64,000 bases of DNA from Petrolisthes cinctipes (Eukaryota; Arthropoda; Malacostraca; Decapoda; Porcellanidae), in NCBI GenBank assembly GCA_033782935.1, contig JAWQEG010001444.1:101001-165000 (forward strand). The letters run 5' to 3'. Below, one piece after another: positions 25,401 to 33,480 of the stretch (positions are counted from its first letter, which is position 1; each line of letters starts with the position of its first letter). A program made the translations under genes and the position numbers. The notes beneath the pieces were generated by a model. The model was not told the origin of the DNA, searched no databases, and was given only the letters and a program-made list of their open reading frames with translations.

Positions 25401-26383
25401 TGATGATTGGCAACAGTGAGCAGAGGCTTGTAATTTAGTTTGATCCATTTTGGTTAGCAGTAGGCCTATGTTCTGATTTATAGAAGAGTAGGCTTATAAG
25501 GAGTCTGTTTCAGAATATTCCATACTGTATTTACATTTATTGAAAGGATTCTCTCCTCAAATATTTGATGGTGACTAGTCTAATTAAGGGGGTAGTAGTA
25601 GTAGTACAGGTAGTAGTAAATCTGGAGCAACTGTTTCCTCCTAACTCTTTCAAGCAACAGGCCATCATTATTATTGTTCATCTGGTCCTGTTTCCAGACA
25701 TACTTTGGAGGAATTAGTGCACTCCAATGTACCAAAAGTATAATATCACCTTAACAGACTCAAATGAATCAATTTTGTATATTGCACTTGTATTATCATA
25801 TATCGTGAAAATACAGTAAGCCAAAATCACATGTAGCATTATCTTGAAGTTACCTGTTCAGGTACTAATATTGTGGTACTATAAAGTTTACAGCTCTCTG
25901 AACCTATTGTGTTACTTCAGTCCAACTTTGGACTGTACTTATTAAATATAAGGACTACTTTTAAAGAACATATATTATTTTTTGTTAGTTACTTTGTTAC
26001 TTTTGTTTTATGATGTGGAGTTACACCCCAATGAAATTGTGTCATTTCCCTCCTCCCACAGCCCGGAAATAACCACAGCAGAGAGCAGTGAGAAACAGAG
26101 ACATCAATCAGCATCTTCGAAGAATAACTTCGCTTCTTCTTCCTCTGCCTCTTCAACGGGCAAAGCAGGCAAGACTGGGGCAAGGACCAGCAAAAGCAAA
26201 AAAACAACCACTCGTCCTTATGACAAAAAACCTCTTGTTGTGAAGTATTGGGCAGTGCGAGCCTTGGAGACTGGCCAGTCAAAGACCCAAGTTATGGCCA
26301 AGTATGGTGTCCCACCCTCAACTCTAAGTGACTGGTTTAGACAAAAATACTCTATTAAACAAGCCTATGAGAATTCAATATAA
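5578..26383 (+). CDS. Gene A: coiled-coil protein with C-terminal CENP-B/psq-type HTH
   Basis: Join of exons 5578-5797, 12713-13519 and 26062-26383 (stop). Splice sites are ag/gtgagt after exon 1, gttggcag before exon 2, gtaggt after exon 2 and cctcccacag before exon 3. Phases agree at both junctions (AC+G, AG+C). From ATG 5601 the model gives 441 residues. Order: a helical N-terminal module (about 15-60), an acidic stretch with a basic patch (KRSRRKR), Ser/Thr/Val-rich linkers, a coiled coil (about 270-325), a Ser/Lys-rich linker and a helix-turn-helix (about 385-435). A nuclear DNA-binding role is inferred from the HTH and basic patch. I do not recognise an orthologue. Introns of 6.9 and 12.5 kb are full of transposons. 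An upstream exon or an alternative 3' end cannot be excluded. Confidence 0.65.
5798..7748. other. Gene A intron 1, 5' part
   Basis: AT-rich intron sequence. The only structure seen is a foldback repeat at 6424-6548. Open frames at 6782-7812 on either strand show no family motif, biased composition or splice support, and I treat them as chance. Confidence 0.5.
6424..6548. repeat. Foldback repeat (GATTCCTCCAAACT family), copy 1
   Basis: Left arm ggtgaattggagggctac then gattcctccaaact, right arm ggaggaatctgtagac then attaaattcac, giving an imperfect hairpin about 125 bp long. Related hairpins occur at 15684-15803, 25614-25733 and 28660-28778. Confidence 0.65.
7749..9671 (+). mobile_element. piggyBac-type nonautonomous element with TTAA flanks, interrupted by a LINE fragment
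   Basis: Ends are CCCTCTCACGCACG at 7749 and CGTGCGTGAGAGGG ending at 9671, a perfect 14-bp inverted repeat flanked by TTAA (7745-7748 and 9672-9675), the target duplication of piggyBac-type elements. Near the middle, ATG 8191 opens a 37-codon frame (MALREKDFLKILFDNDD...) that resembles the acidic start of piggyBac transposases and is then lost. A LINE 3' end (8356-9056) sits directly behind it. The element therefore looks like an internally deleted piggyBac relative that later received a LINE. Confidence 0.75.
8356..9056 (+). mobile_element. RTE-like LINE, 3' end with (GATA)n tail
   Basis: An open frame of 224 codons (8371-9045) encodes the region after the reverse transcriptase: EFKYLGTVMCKHG at the start, TLTYASETW, LRWFGHVERM and RGRPPVRWQNRVEEYV, ending in RRERGVRAIYR. 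It finishes in a tagatagatagatagat tail. The same 3' domain occurs at 9912-10342 (minus) and 19027-19630 (plus). The 5' part is missing, as expected for truncated target-primed insertion. It is inserted inside the piggyBac-type element. Clade assignment rests on the RT motif of the longer copy. Confidence 0.85.
9912..10342 (-). mobile_element. RTE-like LINE, 3' end, inverted copy
   Basis: A minus-strand open frame of 141 codons (9916-10341) gives MSYLRGACGVTRRDG, ERVKRNTLKWFGHVERM, RGRPPVRWQNRVEEYV and a RERDVRAIDR end, close to the copy at 8356-9056. The tatctatctatctatc run at 9912-9930 is the reverse complement of the (GATA)n tail, confirming orientation. It is 5'-truncated and lies just outside the right end of the piggyBac-type element. 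Confidence 0.85.
10343..12712. other. Gene A intron 1, 3' part with local duplications
   Basis: AT-rich and without supported genes. Two diverged copies of a ~155-bp segment lie at about 10735-10890 and 11090-11250 (shared phrase aatgaactataagtactgtac). A further degenerate array repeats ctaacaccagttaatatcaa at about 11505, 11579 and 11690. A short CT microsatellite lies near 12462. Open frames here (for example 11767-12093 minus) lack any family motif. Confidence 0.55.
12713..13519 (+). CDS. Gene A exon 2: acidic region and coiled coil
   Basis: Acceptor gttggcag, donor gtaggt. The translation starts NDDSLSDEREAW, is rich in Asp/Glu/Ser, has a basic patch VKRSRRKR that could be a nuclear localisation signal, then Val/Glu-rich text. 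Its end carries a predicted coiled coil beginning ELNENTLKCTKRIEKIRQ with heptad-like Leu/Ile/Val spacing. The same register appears in gene B exon 2 (KLNKWTLQRKQCDEKIKQ; 8 of 18 identical). The donor is ambiguous because gtaggtaggt offers a second gt four bases on; only the first keeps exon 3 in frame. Long frames on the opposite strand are mirror images of this biased exon. Confidence 0.75.
13520..14102. other. Gene A intron 2, 5' part
   Basis: No gene. A short phrase at about 13890-13960 (ccttatgatgggctcggcc...) recurs in degenerate form near 60297-60350, so it is probably another dispersed repeat. Confidence 0.4.
14103..14545 (-). repeat. SINE-like repeat with (CAA)n tail, copy 1
   Basis: About 440 bp shared with 44330-44772 (same orientation) and 28935-29275 (opposite, 5'-truncated). 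Read on the minus strand it starts near gaggtgtactgcaaccgg, has a T-rich tract, passes cccttcaggactggtatc and actgcgaccagagtgtacc, and ends in aacatcaacaataacaac at the 14103 side. The A/C-rich tail and 5' truncation in one copy fit a retroposed SINE. I see no convincing tRNA promoter boxes. Confidence 0.7.
14546..16589. other. Gene A intron 2 segment without genes
   Basis: AT-rich. The only recognised structure is a foldback repeat at 15684-15803. Minus-strand frames at 14710-14904, 16076-16267 and 16401-16604 show no motif. Confidence 0.5.
15684..15803. repeat. Foldback repeat (GATTCCTCCAAACT family), copy 2
   Basis: Arms ggcaaatctggag...actccaaact and agtttggaggaatc...attccaatgtaac form an imperfect hairpin of about 120 bp. 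The loop ttgttcatctggtcctgttt is shared with the copy at 25614-25733. Confidence 0.65.
16590..19630 (+). pseudogene. RTE-like LINE, nearly full length, broken
   Basis: Frames in order: endonuclease start VVAINVNGMMNEVKRREI and VCGISETHMKG (16610-16722), endonuclease body GRRIVLVGDMNGKVGN and FQCSDHYAVLARI (16885-17600), linker, then reverse transcriptase from KMGKAPGVDGITAEM (18085) through AAFMDFEKAYDRVD, VGLRQGCVMSPWLFNVYMDG and ASLYADDTVLMAE (to 19025), and the 3' domain LRWFGHVEKM...RGRPPVRWQNRVEEY (19178-19627) with a short GATA tail. The EN catalytic SDH and RT YADD motifs are intact. Breaks: stops in the N-terminal endonuclease, a frameshift near 17690, an extra G in a G run at 18143-18150, a stop near 19025 and a deletion near 19165. 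RQGC...SPWLF suggests the RTE clade. A 3' (GATA)n tail also occurs on the shorter copies. Confidence 0.85.
19631..20784. repeat. Interior of a Tigger-type nonautonomous element, copy without clear ends
   Basis: Segments from about 19915 (cccccaagtaggcagttc) through 20275-20640 (cactcacttaatacactcac, gataagcctaacccc, acgggcagttttcat) match the interiors of the TIR-bounded elements at 46417-47679 and 50338-51174. No termini were found here, so this is a partial or rearranged copy. Confidence 0.6.
20785..21665 (-). mobile_element. RTE-like LINE, internal fragment, inverted
   Basis: A minus-strand frame of 232 codons (20774-21472) plus degenerate sequence to 21665 covers the EN-RT linker and start of RT: TAAEVVGYKTQKKGKKGSAW, ERWKREYSVCKRQVKRMV, KMGKAPGVDGITAEMLKCGG, LAWRQGEVPEDWRRAI. 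It is collinear with 17390-18230 of the longer copy but reads through the G run (seven G instead of eight) without the frameshift. It stops abruptly at 20785, lacking the 3' half, so it is not a simple 5'-truncated insertion. Confidence 0.85.
21666..22267. other. Unassigned stretch with a 145-codon open frame
   Basis: ATG 21717 opens a frame to 22154, starting MEDTDNLSNRHFPW, but other frames over the same bases are open too, no splice or family signal is seen, and the sequence between LINE and repeat copies is probably old transposon debris. I do not call a gene. Confidence 0.3.
22268..22533 (-). repeat. Composite repeat S with ~30-bp homopolymer, copy 1
   Basis: This 266-bp segment, including the A run at 22371-22400, is nearly the reverse complement of 33219-33480. 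In both places it directly abuts the inverted-repeat element described next, so the pair moves as one unit. Minus-strand frame MHYYWYSGTSTAGLLCMRCG is shared by both copies, but only reflects the DNA repeat. Confidence 0.75.
22534..22860. mobile_element. MITE with AGTGCATTTGTCGCGGC termini, copy 1
   Basis: Ends agtgcatttgtcgcggctgaa (22534) and ttcagccgcgacaaatgcact (to 22860) are inverted, and the similarity extends inward about 60 bp through attggttgtggaaccagcac. AAT flanks both sides, consistent with a 3-bp target duplication. A shorter copy is at 33057-33218. No coding capacity. Confidence 0.75.
22861..26061. other. Gene A intron 2, 3' part
   Basis: No gene. About 23160-23440 shares short phrases with the Tigger-type element interior. 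The sequence ending ctcgagtgtaca complement near 23597-23627 (ttaaatcgagggtcgagtg) looks like a single pogo-type terminus without a visible partner. A short C run lies at 23862-23873. A foldback repeat occupies 25614-25733. The rest is AT-rich without recognisable content. Confidence 0.45.
25614..25733. repeat. Foldback repeat (GATTCCTCCAAACT family), copy 3
   Basis: Arms agtaaatctggagcaac...cctcctaact and actttggaggaatt...actccaatgtacc flank the same loop phrase ttgttcatctggtcctgttt as copy 2. Confidence 0.65.
26062..26383 (+). CDS. Gene A exon 3: C-terminal CENP-B/psq-type helix-turn-helix
   Basis: Acceptor cctcccacag, joined in frame to exon 2 (AG+C gives Ser). A Ser/Lys-rich linker (SKSKKTTTRPYDKK) leads to a helix-turn-helix: VVKYWAVRALETGQSKTQV, then AKYGVPPSTLSDWFRQK. 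Its pattern (E-x-G-x-S, K-Y-G-V, S-T-L-S) is that of the CENP-B N-terminal/psq domains used by pogo-type transposases and some transcription factors. It stops at TAA 26381-26383, a few residues after the domain. No good donor is seen before the stop, so I take it as the terminal exon. It may have come from a pogo/Tigger transposon. Confidence 0.7.
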
Positions 26384-26607
26384 ATGAAAAAAGTTACGAA
26401 TATTTATTACTCTTTCTGCACCCTTCCTCTCTCCCATTGTACCTTGTTTTTGATCATTGCACTGGGCTTTTAAGCTCTTAATCCAGAATGGCTGAGAGGT
26501 GAGATCATGCAAGCTGAAGGAGCAGAGATGGCAGGACTGAATATGAGAGTGAAACTATTAAATTACTGTACAAGATGTGGAAGTGTGATGAGAGATTAAT
26601 TTAAGTA

Positions 26608-27201
26608 CAGTAAAACATCCCGGATAGCGACACGTGTAGTCTGGCGAAATAGTCGCTATCTGTCAAACCGCTATCCCCTGGGCAAAGTGAAATGTATATA
26701 AATCAAAGTAGCCTGGACAATTTTTCAAATTACCCCCCCAAATTATAAGTTTTACCTATATAATAACCAAACACACATAAATAAACTTAAAAGTAAACTT
26801 ATATGACATGCCAGAAGGTATACAAAATTACCTGGTACAGTACTGGTTTAAAGTGCATTTATTGAGGTGACATGACGAGTCAAGTTTAGCGTCAGTCTAC
26901 TGGACGCCCACACCCTCACTCTCTAACATCTCTTCTGTCTCCCTCAATTTCACTATTAGCCTAGAGTACATAATCCAGCAGCCTTAACACGTGGACACCA
27001 CTTCAGCAACAAGTGGCTTTAAAGTTTAAAACAATAGAAACAACAGTGGAAACATTAGCTATCACTGCGCGCGGCAACACCACCTCACATAGTCCGCTCG
27101 CTTAGCCTTGCTATCCCCAGTGCATTAATCGCTATCCTCTGTGCCTGGAAATGTTTTATCCTGTCGCTATCTAAAAAAATGCTATCCGCGAGGTTTTACT
27201 G
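26608..27201. mobile_element. Tigger-type MITE, TA target duplication
   Basis: Left end CAGTAAAACATCCCGGATAG and right end (reverse complement) CAGTAAAACCTCGCGGATAG are flanked by TA at 26606-26607 and 27202-27203. CAGTA ends and TA duplication are typical of pogo/Tigger. Its interior is different from the elements in gene B intron 3 and 4. It lies about 225 bp after the gene A stop, so it may form part of the 3' UTR; an AATAAA at about 26777 is inside it. Confidence 0.8.
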
Positions 27202-27203
27202 TA

Positions 27204-27587
27204 CAGTACAGTATCCAAGAATTAGGAGAATGGGGAAGGTATACTGTATAGGAATTGGGAGTTAATTAAAAAAAATTTATTACGTCATGACGAAAATTAT
27301 TTCATTTTTAAGTAACAATTAAATGTATTGGTATTAACTTTCTGAGTAGAAGTAGCTTGCAATTTTAGATGCAATGCAATGTACGAAAAATAAATTTTAT
27401 ATGAACAGATGTCTGCCTCAACCATATAGGGTGTATTGAAATGCCTGCTTCAGACCTCCCTCCTCTTCCTCCTTGAATTACTGTATATAGTTGCATTTTG
27501 TTGGAAGGTTTGGTTCTGGAGACTTGGCATATGGTGCTTGTCCTTCCATTCCTCAATAGAAAAGTGTCAGCACAACACTATGATTGT
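27204..27587. other. Spacer
   Basis: AT-rich, no gene or repeat recognised. Confidence 0.4.
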
Positions 27588-27765
27588 GTTGATGGTCCTT
27601 CCTCCCTGTATGTTGATAATTGTGTTGATGGTCCTTCCTCCCTGTATGTTGATAATTTTGTTGATGGTCCTTCCTCCCTGTATGTTGATAATTTTGTTGA
27701 TGGTCCTTCCTCCCTGTATGTTGATCATTATTGTTGATGATTCTTCCTCCCTCTATGTTGTTTTT
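27588..27765. repeat. 36-bp minisatellite, five copies
   Basis: The unit gttgatggtccttcctcc plus ctgtatgttgataattgt starts at 27588, 27624, 27660, 27696 and 27732; the last copy is diverged. Because 36 is divisible by three, all frames stay open and give repeats such as VDGPSSLYVDN, but the flanks show no coding signal. Confidence 0.9.
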
Positions 27766-27849
27766 GTGATGCATTCTAGCCTTATATATATTTTTTCTAT
27801 ATCCAAAAAGATGAGGACTATAGGCTGTGAGCCCGCTTGTCATCTTCAT

Positions 27850-28495
27850 CTACATAGTACAAAGTGAGAGTGGTCCAGAATCATGTCCGATTTCGTTCGA
27901 GATGCCTAGATATGTTGAGGTTGAAGGAACATAATTTGTAGTAAGGTGAAAAGAAGGATGAAGGTAGAGTGTTCTAGAGTTGACCAGTTGTGTGTATAGA
28001 GTACCAGGAGTTGGACAGAAAAGAGGTGAGAACATGAGGCTTGGCGAGTATTGCATGCTCTCCTGAGGGGAGGAAGCATACATTGAGAGAGTTCAGAAGA
28101 GCAATGTCCAGTGTAATCACGATAGAAGAAAGTTATGCAACATTGCGGCGAAGAGAGAGAGGTTGTAGTGAATCAGTAAGAGGAGGAGAGTTGATGAGAC
28201 AAAAGGCCTTTGACTCCACCTTGTCCAGGAGTGTTGTGAATGTTGAGCCACCCGACACATGAGAGCCATACTCCATACAGGGGCGGATGAGACTCCTGTA
28301 CAGAGACAGCAACTGGGTGGGGGTGAAATATTCACGGAATCTGTGCAGCACACCAACTTCTTTGAGGCGGTTTTAGCTAGAGAGGTAATGTGGTCTCTCC
28401 AAGAGAGATTGCGAGAGGACTTCAAGAATATTAAGGGAGGAAGAAAGATCAAGCTGTATATCGTTGAAGGAGAGGGGATAGTCATATCATAGATG
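27850..28495 (-). pseudogene. Jockey/CR1-like LINE, RT C-terminal fragment
   Basis: Minus-strand frames read SWRDHITSLAKTASKKL, then LLSLYRSLIRPCMEYGSHV and TLLDKVESKAF, LINSPPLTDSL, the conserved stretch after the reverse transcriptase catalytic core in jockey/CR1-type LINEs. The last part (27850-28083) corresponds to the C-terminal tail. Frameshifts separate the pieces. No start, endonuclease or catalytic RT motifs remain. Confidence 0.75.
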
Positions 28496-28659
28496 TCCTC
28501 TCGTGCCTTTCAGTCAAAATTCAGTTTGACGGGGGCCTATCCTAGTTCTCATTACACCATTCACCAAGCTATGTGCAGAATATGCAGTTGCCATCCCTAA
28601 CTGTTGATGTGTAGTATGTAAAGTAATTAATAATCTTTGCATTAAGGGGAGGGCTTTTT

Positions 28660-28778
28660 GGTAAATTGGAGTGCTTCTGATTCCTCCAAACTGCCATGAA
28701 ACAGATCCCCTATTAGTAACATTCATGTCGTCTGTTATCTGGGATAGTTTGGAAGAATCAGTAGAATTCCAATTTACC
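28660..28778. repeat. Foldback repeat (GATTCCTCCAAACT family), copy 4
   Basis: Arms ggtaaattggagtgcttc + tgattcctccaaact and agtttggaagaatcag + tagaattccaatttacc form the most regular hairpin of the family. No coding capacity. Confidence 0.75.
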
Positions 28779-28934
28779 ATCAGGAATTCCTTTCCATAAC
28801 CGCGGATGACAACATAAGTCGACACCACCAACAAGTGTGGAGGATCGCGGGTGATGACATAAGGCTACAGAGCAGTTTTTAAATATGCATGCCCCATAAC
28901 ATGCTAGTTTCAGGCTGGAACACTGCGTGTGATA

Positions 28935-29275
28935 ACCAAGAAACTCCCTCCCCCTTATGGTCCCTTCAGGGCTGATCTCTTGGAAGGTACGGCCCCACTT
29001 GTAGCTCTTGTGGTAACGTGGACTTGGGCCCACAGCACTGGCTGTGGGATCAAAGCCTTCCCCCCAATCTCCCTGGCGGTCAGAGGCCCCCAGACTCCCT
29101 GGTCCAGTAAGCTCTGGTCCCATTTCCTTGGGATGTGCTTCGGTAGCCCAGGCATATAGGGCCAGCCCCTCCTTTATTGTAATTTGTTTTTTCACTGCGA
29201 CCAGAGTGTACCAGGGGTCTGTGGGGCAGGAGGCCATTCTGCCCCGGGAGAACATCAACAACAACAACCAAGAGA
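28935..29275 (+). repeat. SINE-like repeat with (CAA)n tail, copy 2
   Basis: Plus-oriented and 5'-truncated copy of the repeat at 14103-14545 and 44330-44772. It starts at ctcccccttatggtcccttc and ends in aacatcaacaacaacaac. Frames across it (for example 28758-29294 minus) are repeat-derived and not genes. Confidence 0.75.
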
Positions 29276-30227
29276 CTCCCCAGAGTCTAGCCATCCACTT
29301 CCAATCAGTGTTACAACTGCAGTGACCTTGTTGCCGCTCCCGCTTCGCTACACTCGCTTCTACTGCAACTCGCCAGCAGCATGGCTCCCTGCAAGTTTAC
29401 CTCATGTGTGCTCGCCCAGCTACCACGTGCTCCTTCTCCTTCCAACGTCCCTGGTCCTGGAGCGATATTTACTTGTGCTACCACTTGTCTATCTACTGTG
29501 CTACTACATAATGAACTACTGTATTGTGTACCCAGTGAGTTTGAGCACCCCTTTGCAACTAGTAACAGCAATTCATGTTACAACCACTTAAGGAAATTAT
29601 TACCGCCCCCGGCGATAATTTAATAATATGTAATGCTGTATAGTTATGTGGTAAGGGTAAACAATGGTTTTATTGACTCTATAGCACATATAGTTTAGAA
29701 ATTATATTTAGTGTTAGACAAGATATACATGAAGAAAGTGAGCGAGAGGGATTTGTGTTTGCCATTTAAAACCATGAACATAATGTGAAGCTGGAGCAGC
29801 CTGCTGATCACCCAGGCACACAGTTGCCACAGGATAGGCAGTGTTGAGGAAGAGATTGTAACGTCACAAGATAGTTACTATTTGGGTATGCTCAAACTCA
29901 CTGGGTGAACAAGTAGAGGTTTATTGTAGTAGTGTAACATTAGTAGTGGTAGTATGCTGCAGGACCAGCAAGTAGGGAGAGAGAGCACTTGTGTAGCTAA
30001 GCGAGCACACGAGGTAGAGCTTGGGTAGGTGCAGTGTTGCTGGCTGGCTGGAGTAGCGGCAGAAACAACAACAGGCAGGTGAGGTGAAGACTGGTCTGGA
30101 GCTAGAGGGGAAGTGACTGGATGCGACCCAGCCTTGGGCTTATATGCGGCCCGCGCACCCAGGTAGGCTGCACTCGCCGATGGCGTGCTCCACAGTCCAC
30201 ATATATCAAGTCAGTCCGCTCGCAGCC

Positions 30228-30264
<37 letters not shown>

Positions 30265-30509
30265 TTGACATACCCATCCCCACCCTTTCTCGCATTCACT
30301 AATCTTAATTAAAAGCACATTTGAGTATACGAATATTGTTATTGAAATATATAATAAGTAATCAAACAAGACCTTTATATACAGTACTGTATAAACAACA
30401 AGTAATCAAAGAAGAACTTTATTTATTATGACATGCAATTTTCACTGCAGTATCATTGCAGACCTGGACTCATTTAACAACCTTTAACATTTTCTTCCGC
30501 TGCTTTCGT
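29276..30509. other. Spacer with a distant inverted repeat and CT microsatellite
   Basis: A 17-bp inverted pair, cccagtgagtttgagca (about 29530) and tgctcaaactcactggg (about 29888), brackets about 360 bp. A (TC)n run of about 30 bases lies at 30229-30260. No gene recognised; the minus frame with repeated Arg-Glu is the microsatellite. Confidence 0.5.
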
Positions 30510-31300
30510 TCTGAATATGTTTCTTTTCAATACGGTACTCTCTTTCGGAAGAACATGTTGCTATTTTCTACTACCTCTTCCAGGTCATTTATATACAGTA
30601 CAAAAAGCAATAGGCCCAACACGGATCCCTGAGGAACCCCGCTTAAGGCATTCTTCAATTCTGACTTATCTCCCTGTACCACCACACACTGTTTTCTTCC
30701 ACTTATAAAAGACTCGATCCATCCCAATAGTTCCCCAGTAATGTTATAGCTCTTGACCTTTTCAATTAACCTTTTATGAGGTACAGTGTCAAAAGCTTTT
30801 TTCAGGTCACAATATGCCACGTCCACAGCCCCTCCTTCGTCAATTACCTGAGTCCATTTGTCCAATACTTGTATCAGTTGCAGTACTGTGGATCTTCCTG
30901 GCAGAAACCCATACTGCCTCCTGCTGAAAAGCTTGTTTTCCATCATATGGTTCATAATTCCGTTTCTAATTACTGACTCCATCACCTTGCATATGACACT
31001 TGTGAGACTGACTGGTCTATAATTGCAAGCTATAATTATCGCTTTTCTCAAATATAGCAGTAATGTTTGCAATTTTCCATTCACTGGATACTTGACCGTC
31101 TCTCAATGACTTGTTGAAGATCATCCAAAGGGGTTCAACTAGTTCCTCTACCACTTCTTTAATTACCCTTGGATGTAGGCCATCAGGTCCAGCAGGCTGG
31201 GGATTTGTCCCTCTTCAGTTTCCTCTGTGCCTTTATTATACTGTCCCTGTCCACATCCAAGCTTGATAGAGGGGGGACTTGTCTTACCTCTACTACTGGT
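30510..31300 (-). pseudogene. CR1/L2-like LINE, reverse transcriptase fragment
   Basis: A minus-strand frame of 185 codons (30527-31084) reads NYRPVSLTSVICKVMESVI, QYGFLPGRSTVLQLI, CDLKKAFDTVPHKRLI and LSGVPQGSVLGLLLFVLYIN, which are RT motifs 1-4. Degenerate sequence upstream (to 31300) matches the start of RT, with stops. The FADD box and C-terminus are absent. GVPQGSVLG (not RQGC) separates it from the RTE-like copies. Confidence 0.8.
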
Positions 31301-31771
31301 ACATCACCATAAGGCTCATTTGTGAATACTGCAGCAAAATAGTTCCCAAGTTCATCTGCATTCTCCTTATTGCTCTTTTAGTCTTCTTTGTTTTGTCCCC
31401 TCCACACTCACTTCTCGTCGCTCACTCACATATAGTTATTCACACACCACACAATAGCTGACACCTACAGTAGACACGTAACTCATTATTTTACACACAA
31501 AAATAAGATACTCACACACAGATAACAACGCACTCACTTTCCCACCTAGCTTACACTCACTGTCAAAAACACATATATACTTTATATGCACTGTCCTACA
31601 GGCATTCTCGTCATACACAAAAATATATCCAGGACATTCATACAAAACAGCCATAAATAATACAGCTTAAAGCATATTCACTTGTTAAAAACAATGCTCA
31701 CAATTGAAAAATGAGGTGCATATCACTCCCTTTTTCCTTGTAAGAAAAGCAATGGAACACAGCACAATTGT
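31301..31771. other. Spacer
   Basis: AT-rich, no recognised gene or repeat. Confidence 0.4.
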
Positions 31772-32684
31772 TTGGCATTTCCTCACACTTCACTAGTGGC
31801 GGCTAATAACATCAAAATTAAACATAATAGATTATTAAATCCAATAATGTTGAAGACATCTGCGGGACCTTCACTAGTTAAAGGGAGGAATCTGGCCCTG
31901 ACTCAGACTTGGGCGACTGTAGTGAAGAAGAAAAATCTATTGGTTGTAAAGTCAACGTATGATAAAATGAAGGTTGTTGAAAAAAATAAAGAAGTTGCTT
32001 AGGGTCTGCTGGATGGTACACAAATAGTTAACACAAGCTTCACTCGGAAGGGAGACATCGTGATGAACTATGAAGATGAAAATAAGAGAGATGAAGCAGC
32101 ACAAAAACTTGTGATTATCCCGGATGTGATGACAAAAAATGTAAGGAAGTTAAAGCCCAAGATAATTATTTGTAATGTTAACAAGAAGGAAGAATCCGGA
32201 GACCAGATTATTAAGAATCTGGTTGATCGGAACGAATACCTATAGGGAGTTACTGATGTAATATCTAAAATGGAGCTACTTTTTGACAAGCCTAGCTCCT
32301 ACAGGTGGTACCAAGCATTATATTACTAGGTGTGATCTGGAGATAAGGGAGCTGATTCACAAGAATCATGATCAAGTCAAATTGGAATGGGGTGTTTATT
32401 CTGTGAGGGATAGATATAGGGTGACGGTCTGCTATAATTGTCAAAGGTTTGGTCACATTGCCCAGAAATGTTCAGCCAAAGCAAAGGGAGAAGATCCAAT
32501 CTGTGCTAAGTGTGCTGGTACCCATAACACGAGGGATTGTATGGCTACTGAGAGGAAATGTATAAGCTGTATGAGGTTTAAGAAAACTGATTTTGAGCAT
32601 GCGGCAAATGATGTTAATAAGTATTGTTCAGTTATGCAAGAGGAACTTCAGAAAATCAAAAGCAGCACAGAAAACGGATACTGA
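31772..32684 (+). pseudogene. LINE ORF1: gag-like protein with zinc knuckles
   Basis: Broken frames at 31772-32002, 32060-32245 and 32283-32684. The last contains CYNCQRFGHIAQKC (CX2CX4HX4C) followed by CAKCAGTHNTRDC and CISCMRFKKTDFEHAANDVN, the triple knuckle typical of ORF1 proteins of jockey/I-group LINEs that bind element RNA. Several stops interrupt the N-terminal half. It precedes the EN-RT remnant at 33882-36906 in the same orientation, with a MITE inserted between. Confidence 0.75.
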
Positions 32685-33056
32685 GTAGCATAGACTCGAT
32701 TCTACGAGGTGGTTTTTTCAATGCACAGTTATAATCACGGTATATACCGTCGTTATAATAATGCTAAGTTTTGAGAAATGACACAAAGAATATTTAAAGA
32801 AAATTTTAAGTGGTTTTTAAGAAATGTCCGGATTAGTGATAATTGCAATTAATTTTTTAAGAAAAATTAAAAACATATCTGTTCGCTGGTTACGACATGG
32901 ATAATTATATGAACATTAGAAGTGATTATAGTGTTAAATAATATTGAGGGAAGCCCTGCGGAGCACCATCTGCTGGTGGAGCGGGGCATAGAATATCTAA
33001 CAAGAAGTAACAAGTAACATTGCAGAAAGTCAATAAAATAATTTATTGACAAAAAT

Positions 33057-33218
33057 AGTGCATTTGTCGCGGCATTGTATTTATTGGTTGTGGAACCAGC
33101 ACAGCTGGATTGCTATAGAATACACCCCTTCTCCAGCCCAGGCCCCGTGAAGGCATATTCTGGGCTAGAAGGGTCTATTCCGTGACGATCATCAGAATTC
33201 AGCCGCGACAAATGCACT
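33057..33218. mobile_element. MITE with AGTGCATTTGTCGCGGC termini, copy 2
   Basis: Ends agtgcatttgtcgcggc and gccgcgacaaatgcact match copy 1 (22534-22860), but the interior is shorter. It lies inside the LINE, between ORF1 and the endonuclease. Confidence 0.75.
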
Positions 33219-33480
33219 ATTATTGGTATAGTGGAACCAGCACAGCTGGATTGCTATGCATGCGATGCGGTAGGTGGGAGGTGAGAAGGAGGCATTTACG
33301 GGTCCAGATAAGAGCGGCTCAGAGCGGGGACCTCGTTATTTATGAAGAAATTTTTTTTTATTTTTTTTTTTTTTTTTTAACCGTAGACTGTTCAGTTATA
33401 ACTCAGAACAAGTCACCATATGTAGTCTTTATAGTCAGACTCGAGGGGTATGGTAGAGGAGTTGGGAGGGGGGTAGGATA
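33219..33480 (+). repeat. Composite repeat S with T run, copy 2
   Basis: Nearly the reverse complement of 22268-22533, including the homopolymer (T run 33351-33378) and the tail gtctttatagtcagactc. It abuts the MITE as at 22.5 kb. Confidence 0.75.

Noticed and set aside
27436..27867. Repeat protein with units such as VLPPCMLII
   Set aside because: Product of the 36-bp minisatellite read in one of three open frames; no coding support in the flanks.
28758..29294. 178-codon minus-strand frame
   Set aside because: Falls across the SINE-like repeat and the flanking foldback repeat; the same text appears in pieces at other copies of the repeat.
30102..30299. Arg-Glu repeat peptide
   Set aside because: It is the translation of a (TC)n microsatellite.
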